64,000 nt of DNA from Brevibacillus gelatini (GTDB lineage: Bacteria > Bacillota > Bacilli > Brevibacillales > Brevibacillaceae): assembly GCF_003710935.1 (NCBI RefSeq), contig NZ_RHHS01000006.1, positions 1-64,000 on the forward strand, written 5' to 3'. The position numbers and the translations under genes were made by a program. The notes beneath the pieces are model-generated. The model did not search any database. It was not told where the DNA came from and saw only the letters and a program-made list of their open reading frames with translations. Position 1 is the first letter of the stretch; each line of letters starts with the position of its first letter. This document shows, piece after piece, positions 38,478 to 47,382 of the stretch.

Positions 38478-39512
38478 ATGACTATGAAAAAGATAATGAT
38501 AACATTTGGCAGCATCATCGCTGTTGTTATTTTGGCTATCATTAGTATAAGTATAAATCAACATACACTAGAGAGTAGCACAAAAGGAGAATGGAAAGAA
38601 CATTTACATATAACAGCTACCGCTTATAATAATGGAAAAAACGATGCTGACGGGATTTCATTAGTATTGTACCATTATTCGATTCCAGATAAAAAAATAT
38701 CGGAACTCTTGAGGATTCCCGTAGATCCTGGATATCCGGTGGCTTTTGCCGATCTTCCAAACGATAAAGTGTATTTTAGTGATAGCGCTTCAGGTGACGA
38801 CGTTGATAATTTATATGAATATAATCTAAAAACAAAAGAAAAAAAACAATTAACCTTTGGGAAATTTCTTTTTAATGATCTGTTTGTCATAGATAACAAG
38901 GTGATTACAAACGTTGCACCGCAATTCGCTACCGTTACTCAACCGGCCATTTTTGACCAGACAACGAAAGAATTCACTTATCTAAATCCAAACGACGATG
39001 ACACCTGGTGTTTCTCATTGTCCTATAATTACGCGACAAAAAAGTTACTGAGCCTTACTGCTTCCGATTCCGAAATGAGGACACCCAAAGTTACGGAAGT
39101 TACACATATTAGACCAAAAACTCTTTATTTGATGGATTCGGATTTTGGAAATTATCAGCCAATCTACCACACGGACGAATTTGAGATCAGACTGACCAGA
39201 CAGCTTGATGCAAATAGAATCTTAATGACATACGACCCATTTATGGGTTCACCCAAGCCGAGGACATTAAAGATGTTGTATATTGACAGTCAAAAGGTCG
39301 AAGATTTTGATATTCCGGGCATTAAGGAAGTGAAATCTTTTTACCCGAGGGCTAATGCAGAGGGGTTGTTTATTTTAGGAAGGGATACCAATAATCAATA
39401 TGGACTTTTTTATTATGACATGGTTACAAAGAATTTAAGCAATGTATTTGAGAATTACCCGCTTCCAAAAGATCAATACAGTTTGGTCGACTTTGTTTAT
39501 AGTATGGAATGA
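38478..39512 (+). CDS. Membrane-anchored hypothetical protein with propeller-like repeats
   Basis: 344 residues. Residues about 5-26 form one membrane helix (IMITFGSIIAVVILAIISI), leaving the rest outside the cell. The ectodomain shows repeated patterns of strand-turn-strand such as VYFSDSASGDDVDNLYEYNL and GLFILGRDTNNQYGLFYYDM, typical of a beta-propeller of the TolB/YncE kind. No enzyme motif is visible and I do not recognise the family. AGGAG lies seven bases before the ATG. Base composition is AT-rich like the preceding gene, suggesting both were acquired. Confidence 0.65.
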   Translation: MTMKKIMITFGSIIAVVILAIISISINQHTLESSTKGEWKEHLHITATAYNNGKNDADGISLVLYHYSIPDKKISELLRIPVDPGYPVAFADLPNDKVYFSDSASGDDVDNLYEYNLKTKEKKQLTFGKFLFNDLFVIDNKVITNVAPQFATVTQPAIFDQTTKEFTYLNPNDDDTWCFSLSYNYATKKLLSLTASDSEMRTPKVTEVTHIRPKTLYLMDSDFGNYQPIYHTDEFEIRLTRQLDANRILMTYDPFMGSPKPRTLKMLYIDSQKVEDFDIPGIKEVKSFYPRANAEGLFILGRDTNNQYGLFYYDMVTKNLSNVFENYPLPKDQYSLVDFVYSME

Positions 39513-39546
39513 ATCTCTGCCGTGTGTTTGGCGGGGATTTTTTTTG
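39512..39546 (+). terminator. Terminator after the propeller-like protein gene
   Basis: AATCTCTGCC pairs with GGCGGGGATT (two G-T pairs) around an 8-base loop; eight T follow. Confidence 0.75.
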
Positions 39547-39815
39547 CGAAAAGAAAATATCGCAAGCTCGTCTGAACAACAGGAGCAGGTTGTGCATATT
39601 AACTGGAAATACTTTTGTACACGCTGGCTTCTGTTGTTCATCAGCTTTGGTTTAGAACTTAAAGTCAAAAAATGTCAAGTTATGAGTTATTCATATATTT
39701 TTTGCCAAAATGTTATATGATTAATTTTGACAGCGTTCTACAAAAAACAAACAACCAGGTACAGGATGCGTCAGGCATGGATACTCGCTGAATGATAAAA
39801 AGGAGGCGGTAAATC
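39547..39815. other. Intergenic region upstream of cas3
   Basis: AT-rich. A TTGACA at 39727-39732 is present but no good -10 element sits at the right spacing, so I cannot fix the cas promoter. Nothing else is recognised. Confidence 0.4.
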
Positions 39816-42227
39816 ATGAATTTTATCGCGCATATTCGGGAAAGCGATAAACAGATTCAAAGTGTCGCGGAGCATTTGCTGGGAGTAAAAGCATTGGCGG
39901 AATCGATCGGCGAGAAGATAGGCGTCAAGCATATCACAGGGCTAGCCGGGATGCTCCATGACATGGGAAAGTATACCGATGAGTTCAAAGACTACATTAT
40001 AAAAGCCGTGGAAAACCCGGGAGATGCGCCGAAAAGAGGAAGTGTCGATCATTCGACTGCAGGTGGCAGGCTATTATATCAGAAATTTCATACAGGTAGC
40101 CCCTCCAGGGGAAGCTGGATTCTCGCAGAGGTCGTCGGAAATGCGATTATTTCTCACCACTCCTACCTCCATGATTTTTTAAATGAGGATTTGGAATCTC
40201 CGTACTTGAAGCGAGTCCGGGATAAACCGTTGAAGGAATACGACAAGTCGATGCAGCAATTTTTTGACGAAGTAATCAGTGAGCAAGCGTTTCAACAATA
40301 TGTATTACGAGCAATCGATGAACTGGAAGCCTATCTCAGCCCACCTTCTGTAGAGAACAGCGAAAGCAAATTGATGTTTCTGAGCAAGTTTGTGTTCAGT
40401 GCATTAATTGATGCAGATCGTACGAACACCAGGTTGTTTGAGGAAAACAAACAAGAGGAAACCACTCCATGTCGCCAAGCCTTGTTTCATACATACTATG
40501 AGAGACTTATGCAAAAGCTTCACTCTTACCAAGAGAAAGAAGATGCAAAGACACGGATCAACGAGCTGAGAAGGGAATTGTCAGATCAGTGCGACAAGTT
40601 TGCGGAGAAGCCGTCCGGTATCTATACGTTGTCCATCCCGACTGGTGGCGGAAAGACTTTGGCAAGTTTGCGCTACGCGCTCAAGCATGCCATTCGGGAG
40701 AACAAGAAGCACATTATATATGTAGTACCGTTTACAACCATTATCGAACAGAACGCAGAAGAAGTTCGTAAAATTCTCATGGACGACGCGCATATTCTGG
40801 AGCATCATTCCAACGTCATAGACGATATGCGCGATGACGATGAGGCACAGGATGGCATGATGAATGCACAGCAAAAACTGAAGCTGGCCAAGGATAACTG
40901 GGATTCACCGATTATTTTTACGACAATGGTTCAGTTTCTAAATGTGTTCTACGCCCGGGGAAGCAGGTATATACGAAGGCTTCACAACTTGTGCGAGTCG
41001 GTCATTATTTTTGACGAGGTACAGAAAGTTCCGGTTTCATGTGTATCGTTGTTTAATCATGCACTAAACTTTTTGAAATCATATGGTCATTCCAGCCTTA
41101 TTCTTTGCACGGCTACCCAGCCGGCTCTTGATTTTGTAGAGCGCCGTCTGGAAATCAGTGCTGACTCTGAAATGATTCAAAACGTGGATCAAGTCATTGA
41201 GGCTTTCAAACGGGTGGAAATTGTGGATAAAGCAACGGGGGAAACCTTTGACACGGACAAGCTGGCTGATTTTATTACCGAGAAAATGGAAGAGGTCCAA
41301 AGTATTCTGGTTGTCTTAAACACAAAAACGGTTGTTAAGAGATTGTATCGGCAAATAGAGACGCTCGATATTCCTCTCTATCACCTGAGTACGTCTATGT
41401 GTGCGGCGCATCGAAACCGCATCCTTGAGCAAGTGCGAGGACATTTGCAGCGTGAAGAAAAAGTGGTATGCATTAGTACGCAGCTAATAGAAGCAGGCGT
41501 GGATGTCAGCTTTGATTGTGTGATACGTTCGTTGGCCGGACTGGATTCGATTGCACAGGCGGCCGGCAGATGCAATCGCCACGGGAAAAAGGAAATTCAG
41601 CAGGTATATATCATTGACCATGCAGAGGAGAATTTGAAGCATTTGCAGGAAATCAAGGTAGGCAAACAACTAGTGCAGCGAATGCTTATTGACCTCAAAA
41701 AGGATCCCAATCAGCACGGCGGCAATCTATTGTCCGTTCAGGCGATGGAGCAGTATTTTAGAAAATTTTATACGGAGTTCAGTTCGCGTTCGCTTTTAAA
41801 CTATTATATTCGCGGACTAGAGAAGGACATGACAGAGTTGCTGATGGCAAACAGGAACAACAGCTCATATAACCTCGAATACAAAAATTCAAAAAAGGAG
41901 AGTCTGCCGCTATTTATCGTGAACAGCTACAGGACGGCAGCAGATCACTTTCAGGTGATCGATGACCAGACAACAGCCGTTCTTGTTCCGTACGGAGAGA
42001 CAGGAAAAGAGATTATTGCGCAACTAAATGGCGATGAAACGATCAAGAACCTGTCGATGCTACTGCGAAAGGCACAGCAGTATACGATCAGTCTGTTTGC
42101 GTATGAACGGGAGCAACTGAGTAAAAACGATGGGCTCGTAAGCTTGATGGACGGAAAAATACTGGCGTTGAGTGAATCGACGTACAGCGAGGACTATGGT
42201 CTGGATGTTGAAATGAGTATGTTTTGA
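39816..42227 (+). CDS. cas3: Cas3 nuclease-helicase, type I-C CRISPR
   Basis: 803 residues. The N-terminal HD nuclease domain has MLHDMGKYTDEF (His48-Asp49), DHSTAGG and IISHHSYLHD, which together supply the metal-binding residues. The helicase follows: Walker A PTGGGKTLA (Lys280), VVPFTTIIEQNA, DEVQ at 400-403, LILCTATQPAL, then the second RecA-like lobe with CISTQLIEAGVDVSFD and QAAGRCNRHG. Cas3 is recruited by Cascade to unwind and degrade target DNA. AAAGGAGG precedes the ATG. All nuclease and helicase motifs look intact. In most type I-C loci cas5 follows directly; here about 1 kb of mobile-element debris intervenes. Confidence 0.97.
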   Translation: MNFIAHIRESDKQIQSVAEHLLGVKALAESIGEKIGVKHITGLAGMLHDMGKYTDEFKDYIIKAVENPGDAPKRGSVDHSTAGGRLLYQKFHTGSPSRGSWILAEVVGNAIISHHSYLHDFLNEDLESPYLKRVRDKPLKEYDKSMQQFFDEVISEQAFQQYVLRAIDELEAYLSPPSVENSESKLMFLSKFVFSALIDADRTNTRLFEENKQEETTPCRQALFHTYYERLMQKLHSYQEKEDAKTRINELRRELSDQCDKFAEKPSGIYTLSIPTGGGKTLASLRYALKHAIRENKKHIIYVVPFTTIIEQNAEEVRKILMDDAHILEHHSNVIDDMRDDDEAQDGMMNAQQKLKLAKDNWDSPIIFTTMVQFLNVFYARGSRYIRRLHNLCESVIIFDEVQKVPVSCVSLFNHALNFLKSYGHSSLILCTATQPALDFVERRLEISADSEMIQNVDQVIEAFKRVEIVDKATGETFDTDKLADFITEKMEEVQSILVVLNTKTVVKRLYRQIETLDIPLYHLSTSMCAAHRNRILEQVRGHLQREEKVVCISTQLIEAGVDVSFDCVIRSLAGLDSIAQAAGRCNRHGKKEIQQVYIIDHAEENLKHLQEIKVGKQLVQRMLIDLKKDPNQHGGNLLSVQAMEQYFRKFYTEFSSRSLLNYYIRGLEKDMTELLMANRNNSSYNLEYKNSKKESLPLFIVNSYRTAADHFQVIDDQTTAVLVPYGETGKEIIAQLNGDETIKNLSMLLRKAQQYTISLFAYEREQLSKNDGLVSLMDGKILALSESTYSEDYGLDVEMSMF

Positions 42228-42236
42228 ATGTGAGTA

Positions 42237-42264
42237 GAACCTATCTGCATATAGAGATAGGTTC
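42237..42264 (+). other. Hairpin directly after cas3
   Basis: GAACCTATCT and AGATAGGTTC are a perfect 10-bp inverted repeat with an 8-base loop. No T run follows, so it may be a weak terminator or a processing or stability element. Confidence 0.6.
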
Positions 42265-42282
42265 TCGTATCATAAAATATAT

Positions 42283-42306
42283 ATTTCAATCCACGCCTTT
42301 GGCGAC
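42283..42306 (-). repeat. Degenerate CRISPR repeat, reverse orientation
   Basis: On the minus strand: GTCGCC, five bases, then GCGTGGATTGAAAT. It matches both ends of the array repeat but has lost eight bases of the central palindrome. A second shorter match (ATTTCAATCAC, 42417-42427) lies 134 bases further on, which equals two repeat-plus-spacer units of 67. Confidence 0.55.
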
Positions 42307-42453
42307 AAAATTAATTATAACATAAAGGGAATGGAATTATAATCTTTCATATAATTTATGATACACAGATTGACTAATTACGAGGGAAATATTACCATTA
42401 AGCTATGGATCGGTATATTTCAATCACATCGATAGGAAATGGAGAGGATGTTC

Positions 42454-42747
42454 ATGAGGAAACGTAAGCGTCGGTCATTTACAGACGAGTTCAAGCAACA
42501 GGTGGTTCAACTCTACGAGAATGGAAAACCGCGTGCAGATATTTTGAAAGAATACGATCTGAGTGCATCTGTATTTGAACGCTGGGTCAAACAGAGTAGA
42601 ACCACAGGTTCTTTTAAAGAAAAAGACAACCGAGCGGAGGAACAGAATGAACTCCTTGCGCAGCGCAAGGAGGTTCAGCGACTAAAAATGGAGATTAAAG
42701 TAAGCAGCGCTGATCTTCAGACGGCAATAACAGTGATTCGAGAATGA
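42454..42747 (+). pseudogene. IS3-family transposase OrfA remnant
   Basis: 97 residues from ATG 42454. The helix-turn-helix part is well kept (KRRSFTDEFKQQVVQLYENG, EYDLSASVFERWVKQ), as in OrfA of IS3-family elements. Near the end the usual leucine-zipper tail is disrupted: after QRLKMEI a small deletion and a frameshift change the reading frame, and the shifted frame still carries AALIFRR, the normal OrfA ending. No OrfB catalytic domain follows, so the element cannot move by itself. Confidence 0.8.
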
Positions 42748-42832
42748 GTACACTTTGTCAACCATCCTCTAAGTGTAAATTGCATAGTAAAGTGCTTAAA
42801 GTTCTAGCAATTACTTATGCATATTAGTTGGG

Positions 42833-42908
42833 TTTGACATGGGGAGGTGGGGATGATAGGTGCTTTGGTCATTGCAACCGCTCATAACCATAAAGGCCCC
42901 ATGTCAAA
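42833..42908. repeat. 76-bp element bounded by a 12-bp perfect inverted repeat
   Basis: TTTGACATGGGG (42833-42844) and CCCCATGTCAAA (42897-42908) are perfect complements. Within them CTTTGG pairs with CCATAAAG (one bulge). It could fold into one long structured hairpin or be a small mobile element; no coding potential is visible. Confidence 0.5.
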
Positions 42909-43073
42909 TCTTTGCATAAATTTTACTTATCGATGTGTGTTGATAAAAATATAATTGTAAAATTAGGTATTTTTCATTTGCCAAACACTCCCAGTTAGTT
43001 GATTACTTACTAATAAGTTAATCAGAGTAGGGTTCGTAAAGATCGGTAGTATTAGTCGTTGACACAGTTGAAG

Positions 43074-43166
43074 GTGGAACTAAGAAAATACGTCAAGTGG
43101 TTTAACGAAACAAGAACGCAATCGAAAGTATCGAAGTACACGAGTTTGCAAACCGAGGACACTTAA
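43074..43166 (+). pseudogene. Possible IS3-family OrfB C-terminal remnant
   Basis: The frame reads VELRKYVKWFNETRTQSK before drifting to a stop. This resembles the end of IS3-type OrfB transposases (a Tyr-x2-Trp/Tyr-Phe-Asn-x3-Arg pattern). With the OrfA remnant at 42454 it would mark the two ends of an element whose middle was deleted. The match is short. Confidence 0.4.
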
Positions 43167-43234
43167 GAAATCTGTCTGGTTTTGTCTTTACGGTTTACTA
43201 TTAAGTAAGTCAGTACAAGAGAGGAGGTAATGCT

Positions 43235-43954
43235 ATGCGAAACGCAATCGAGTTTGAAGTTTTTGGGTCTTATGCTCTATTCACCGACCCATTAACAAAA
43301 ATTGGCGGAGAAAAGCTTTCCTACCAAGTTCCTACATACCAGGCTCTCAAAGGCGTAGTGGAGTCCATTTACTGGAAGCCCACATTGGTGATGATCGTAG
43401 ATGAAGTGCGGATCATGAACCCAATCCGCATGGAGTCCAAAGGCGTTCGTCCAATCGAATACGGCGGAGGGAATACGCTTGCCAACTACACGTATTTGAG
43501 AGATGTGCGCTACCAAGTGCGAGCCCATTTCGAGTTCAATATGAATCGCCCGGAACTGGAGTATGATCGCAACGAGCATAAGCATCACAACATTTTGAAA
43601 CGCTCACTTCGGGCTGGAGGGCGAAGAGACATCTTCCTTGGCACGCGGGAATGTCAGGCATATGTCGAGCCATGCGTGTTTGGCGAGGGAGACGGATTTT
43701 ATGACAAATACGAGGAGATTCATCTGGGAACGATGGTGCATGGCATCAATTATCCAGACGAAACCGGGCGGAATCAGATGGAAGTTCGTCTATGGAATCC
43801 TGTAATGAAGAACGGGGTTATCCGCTTTCCTAGACCAGAGCAGTGCACGCAAATTCGACCGATTTCTAGTATGAAGCCAAAGCATTTCGACTCTACTAAC
43901 CTACTCTCCGTGGATGATCTGTTTGCCGAACTGGAAGAGGTGGACAAGCGATGA
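43235..43954 (+). CDS. cas5c: Cas5c (Cas5d), type I-C crRNA-processing nuclease
   Basis: 239 residues. In type I-C this protein replaces Cas6: it cuts the CRISPR transcript and stays bound to the crRNA 5' handle in Cascade. The residues known to be catalytic in the Bacillus halodurans protein, Tyr46, Lys116 and His117, are all present at exactly these positions (SIYWKP; EHKHH). The family N-terminus ([13 protein letters not shown]) and glycine-rich loop ([19 protein letters not shown]) are intact. AGAGGAGG precedes the ATG. It overlaps cas8c by four bases. Confidence 0.96.
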   Translation: MRNAIEFEVFGSYALFTDPLTKIGGEKLSYQVPTYQALKGVVESIYWKPTLVMIVDEVRIMNPIRMESKGVRPIEYGGGNTLANYTYLRDVRYQVRAHFEFNMNRPELEYDRNEHKHHNILKRSLRAGGRRDIFLGTRECQAYVEPCVFGEGDGFYDKYEEIHLGTMVHGINYPDETGRNQMEVRLWNPVMKNGVIRFPRPEQCTQIRPISSMKPKHFDSTNLLSVDDLFAELEEVDKR

Positions 43955-45861
43955 GCTGGCTATTGAATTTGTACGAAACATACGAAGCGAATCTGGAGTT
44001 TGTCGGCAAGATTGAGAGAAAGTACAACGACCAGGAGTACATGCTGCTGCCTGTTTCGCATACTACGCAAAATGCCCATATCGAAGTGGATGTAACGGAA
44101 GATGGAGAATTTCATTTTGCGACAGTAGTTGAGAAAAACGATGCCAGCACAGTCATCCCATGTACAGAAGATTCCGCCAGTCGATCAGGTACAAAGATCG
44201 CCCCTTATCCATTGCATGACAAATTAAGCTACGTAGCGGGAGATTACAAAGACTATGGTGGAGAAGTCAAAAAGGAAGAGCCCTTTCCGCACTATATCAA
44301 GCAATTGGAAGAGTGGGCAAATTCTCCATACGCTGTCGACAAGGTGAAAAGCATCTACCGCTACCTGCGCAAGGGGCGGTTGATTCAGGATTTAGTTGCG
44401 CATGGGATTTTATATGTAGACGAAAATCAGCGACTGTTGAGCAAATGGGATAAAAATGCCGAAGCTCGTTACGGAGCCAAGCCACCGATCTTTTCGGTCG
44501 TTGCTGGTGAGCAGACAAGCGCGTTTGTCAGATTTAACGTCTACTCTCCGACGAAGGTACTGTCGAAGGTGTGGAACGATCAGCAGGTATACGATTCTTT
44601 CATTCAATTTTACAGCAGCAAGCTAGGTGGCGAAGATTTCTGCTACGTAACGGGTAGGAAATTGCCTGCAACAGACAAGCATGCCAACAAAATCAGGAAT
44701 GCAGCAGACAAAGCCAAGCTGATCTCGGCTAATGACAACAGCGGCTTTACATTCAGAGGGCGGTTTGCACAAAGCCACGAGGCGGCAAGCATCAGCTACG
44801 AAGTATCCCAGAAAGCGCATAATGCACTGAAGTGGCTAATCAATCGCCAAGGGAAAATTATCGATCAGAGAGTGTTTCTTGTCTGGAGCAATCAGGAACT
44901 GGATATTCCCGGTGTTACTGAGGATTTGTTTGCAATTGATTCTACTTCGGACTCTACCAAAGACAAAATTGCATATACCAATAAAGAATTGGCTGTAGAG
45001 GTAGCGAAAGCGCTGGACGGGTATCGCAACAAACTGTCAGGTTTGTCCGACAGAAAAGAAAATGTGAATATTTTGGTTCTCGATTCGGCAACGACGGGGC
45101 GCATGGCGGTATTGTATTACCGCAATATGGACAAAGAGCAGTATTTGGACAAGCTGGTGAAATGGCATTCGACTTGCACCTGGTTGCATAAATACCGCAA
45201 AAATGACAACGGAGACTTTGTGCAGTTTATTGGAGCACCTGCCTTGAAGGATATTGCATTTGCTGCATACGGACCACGGGCAAGCGAGAAAGTGGTCAAA
45301 GGTGTCATGGAGCGAATGTTGCCTTGTGTGCTGGATGGCCGAAAAATTCCATTGGATATCATAACGAGTTCCTGCCGGCGCGCAGCCAATCCCGTTTCCA
45401 TGGAAAAATGGGAGTGGGAGAAGACGTTGAGCATCGCGTGTGCGCTGATTAACAAACAGGAAGAACAGGAGGGCTTCAAAGTGGCGTTGGATGAAAGCAT
45501 CAATGACCGTGATTATTTATTTGGCCGTCTGTTGGCCGTGGCAGATGTTTTGGAACGACGAGCGTTGGGGGCTGAGGACCGAGCCAGCAATGCAGTTCGC
45601 TACATGAATGAGTTTTCAAGGCACCCAGAGCGAACCTGGCGGACGATTCAGGCGTGCTTGCAGCCTTATCAGGTCAGACTGGGCAGACAAGCGTTCTACT
45701 ACAACCGGATTATTGATGAAGTTGGGTCGCGTATTCCTGTTGAACAATTCAATAACAAACCATTATCCGGCAAGTTTTTGCTTGGATTCTACAGTCAAAG
45801 GCACGACCTGTATACCAAAAAGGGAACGAACGACACAGAGGAAATGGAAACAAACAATTAA
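43951..45861 (+). CDS. cas8c: Cas8c (Csd1), large subunit of type I-C Cascade
   Basis: 636 residues of the Csd1 family, the large subunit that recognises the PAM. It begins [18 protein letters not shown] and has the family segments [44 protein letters not shown] and [21 protein letters not shown]. The C-terminal helical part corresponds to Cas11, which in studied type I-C systems is also made from an internal start in this gene. In-frame ATGs at 45307, 45316 and 45400 are candidates, the second with GGTG eleven bases ahead. The frame is complete with no sign of damage. Confidence 0.95.
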   Translation: MSWLLNLYETYEANLEFVGKIERKYNDQEYMLLPVSHTTQNAHIEVDVTEDGEFHFATVVEKNDASTVIPCTEDSASRSGTKIAPYPLHDKLSYVAGDYKDYGGEVKKEEPFPHYIKQLEEWANSPYAVDKVKSIYRYLRKGRLIQDLVAHGILYVDENQRLLSKWDKNAEARYGAKPPIFSVVAGEQTSAFVRFNVYSPTKVLSKVWNDQQVYDSFIQFYSSKLGGEDFCYVTGRKLPATDKHANKIRNAADKAKLISANDNSGFTFRGRFAQSHEAASISYEVSQKAHNALKWLINRQGKIIDQRVFLVWSNQELDIPGVTEDLFAIDSTSDSTKDKIAYTNKELAVEVAKALDGYRNKLSGLSDRKENVNILVLDSATTGRMAVLYYRNMDKEQYLDKLVKWHSTCTWLHKYRKNDNGDFVQFIGAPALKDIAFAAYGPRASEKVVKGVMERMLPCVLDGRKIPLDIITSSCRRAANPVSMEKWEWEKTLSIACALINKQEEQEGFKVALDESINDRDYLFGRLLAVADVLERRALGAEDRASNAVRYMNEFSRHPERTWRTIQACLQPYQVRLGRQAFYYNRIIDEVGSRIPVEQFNNKPLSGKFLLGFYSQRHDLYTKKGTNDTEEMETNN

Positions 45862-45876
45862 AAAGGAGAGAACAAT

Positions 45877-46737
45877 ATGACAACTCTGGATCATAAAATC
45901 GATTTTGCAGTCGTTTTGTCAGTGACCAAGGCCAATCCTAACGGGGACCCGCTGAATGGCAATCGTCCGCGTCAAAACTATGATGGTCATGGAGAAATTT
46001 CTGATGTCGCATTGAAACGGAAGATTCGAAATCGTCTGCAGGATATGGGCGAATCCATTTTTGTACAGTCCAACGATCGCAAGGCGGATTCATATGGAAG
46101 CCTCCGTGAGCGTGCAGATGCCAATCCCGAGTTGGAGAAGGTATTAAAGACCAAAAACGTCTCAAGTGATGAGTTTGCCAGAATTGCTTGCCAGGAATGG
46201 ATCGACGTGCGAAGCTTTGGTCAAGTATTTGCATTCAAAGCTGAAAAGGGAGCCGGTGTATCTGTTGGAGTAAGGGGACCAGTTTCCATTCACACCGCAA
46301 CCAGCCTGGATCCTATTGACATCTCCAGCATCCAAATTACCAAAAGCGTGAATTCAGAGCCTGGAGCATCTAGAGGTTCTGATACGATGGGAATGAAGCA
46401 TCGGGTCGATTCGGGTGTCTATGTTTTTTATGGAAGCATCAATACCCAGCTCGCCGAAAAAACGGGCTTCACAAACGAAGACGCCGAGAAAATCAAGCGG
46501 GCACTAGTGACCTTGTTTGAAAATGATGCGTCTTCGGCTCGCCCCGAAGGAAGTATGGAAGTTCACAAGGTGTATTGGTGGGAACATCAGTCCAAGCTGG
46601 GCCAATATTCCTCTGCAAAGGTGCATCGTTCGTTACTGATCGAAAGGCTTGTAGAAGAACCTAAGAAATTTGAAGACTACATGTTCTCGGTACAACCATT
46701 GGATGGGTTGAAAGTAGAGATTTTGGATGGAATTTAA
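45877..46737 (+). CDS. cas7c: Cas7c (Csd2), backbone subunit of type I-C Cascade
   Basis: 286 residues of the Csd2 family, several copies of which coat the spacer part of the crRNA. Family motifs: DFAVVLSVTKANPNGDPLNGNRPR at the N-terminus, GVSVGVRGPVSIHTATSLDPI, and MGMKHRVDSGVYVFYGSIN. AAGGAG precedes the ATG, 15 bases after cas8c. The end overlaps cas4 by eleven bases, so the two are translationally coupled. Confidence 0.96.
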   Translation: MTTLDHKIDFAVVLSVTKANPNGDPLNGNRPRQNYDGHGEISDVALKRKIRNRLQDMGESIFVQSNDRKADSYGSLRERADANPELEKVLKTKNVSSDEFARIACQEWIDVRSFGQVFAFKAEKGAGVSVGVRGPVSIHTATSLDPIDISSIQITKSVNSEPGASRGSDTMGMKHRVDSGVYVFYGSINTQLAEKTGFTNEDAEKIKRALVTLFENDASSARPEGSMEVHKVYWWEHQSKLGQYSSAKVHRSLLIERLVEEPKKFEDYMFSVQPLDGLKVEILDGI

Positions 46738-47280
46738 TGAAGACGATCATTATTTACTTTTGTCCGGCATTCAGCATTTTCAATTTTGCAAACGACAGTG
46801 GGCATTAATTCACATCGAACAGCAGTGGGAGGAGAATGCCAGAACGATCGAGGGCGTACACCTTCATCGGAAGGCAGATCAACCGTTTGCCAGAGAAAAG
46901 AGAAGGGACAAACTGATCGTTCGGGCAATGCCTGTAAAATCGGAAAATCTCAAGATTACAGGTGTCTGTGATGTCGTGGAGTTTGTAAAAAGTGATAACG
47001 GCGTTGAAATCAATCGGGCTGAAGGCAAATACGCTGTATACCCGATTGAATATAAACGTGGAAAGCCGAAAAGTGGAGAAGAGGATGTCGTACAACTAGT
47101 TGCCCAAGCAGTTTGTCTTGAGGAAATGCTGTTGTGCGACATAGACCTCGGCTATATTTACTACGATGAAATCAAGCATCGAGTCGAGGTTTTCCCCTAA
47201 CGGCTGGTTTGAAAGAGAATGTGAAGCGGATTGTTACTGAGATGCAAGATTACTATACTCGCAGACATACTCGGAGTTGA
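46727..47280 (+). pseudogene. cas4: cas4, frameshifted and 3'-truncated
   Basis: Cas4 trims and orients new spacers with Cas1-Cas2. The first 155 residues are good: the N-terminal cluster Cys in FQFCKRQWALIHIE, the nuclease residues in ITGVCDVVEF, YPIEYKRGKPK and the Gln-Tyr segment. At the run TTTTCCCC (47190-47197) the frame breaks: the original frame stops at 47200, while the shifted frame continues the family sequence (LTAGLKENVKRIVTEMQDYY) to a TGA at 47280. The normal C-terminal three-cysteine motif that holds the iron-sulfur cluster is missing in either case. The next feature is a stray CRISPR repeat. Function is probably lost. Confidence 0.8.
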
Positions 47281-47311
47281 TCGGTGTAAAAAGAGGGAAC
47301 ATTTCAAACGG

Positions 47312-47343
47312 GTCGCATCTTACGTGGATGCGTGGATTGAAAT
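47312..47343 (+). repeat. Solitary full-length CRISPR repeat at the cas4-cas1 junction
   Basis: A 32-base copy of the array repeat with two C-to-T changes (positions 9 and 14); it keeps GCATC/GATGC pairing and ends GGATGCGTGGATTGAAAT exactly as in the array. The base after it begins the Cas1 coding sequence DGDNIVLLKDQEK with the normal N-terminal residues missing. It lies 1.4 kb upstream of the array. Confidence 0.95.
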
Positions 47344-47382
47344 GATGGCGATAATATCGTTCTCCTAAAGGATCAGGAGAAG

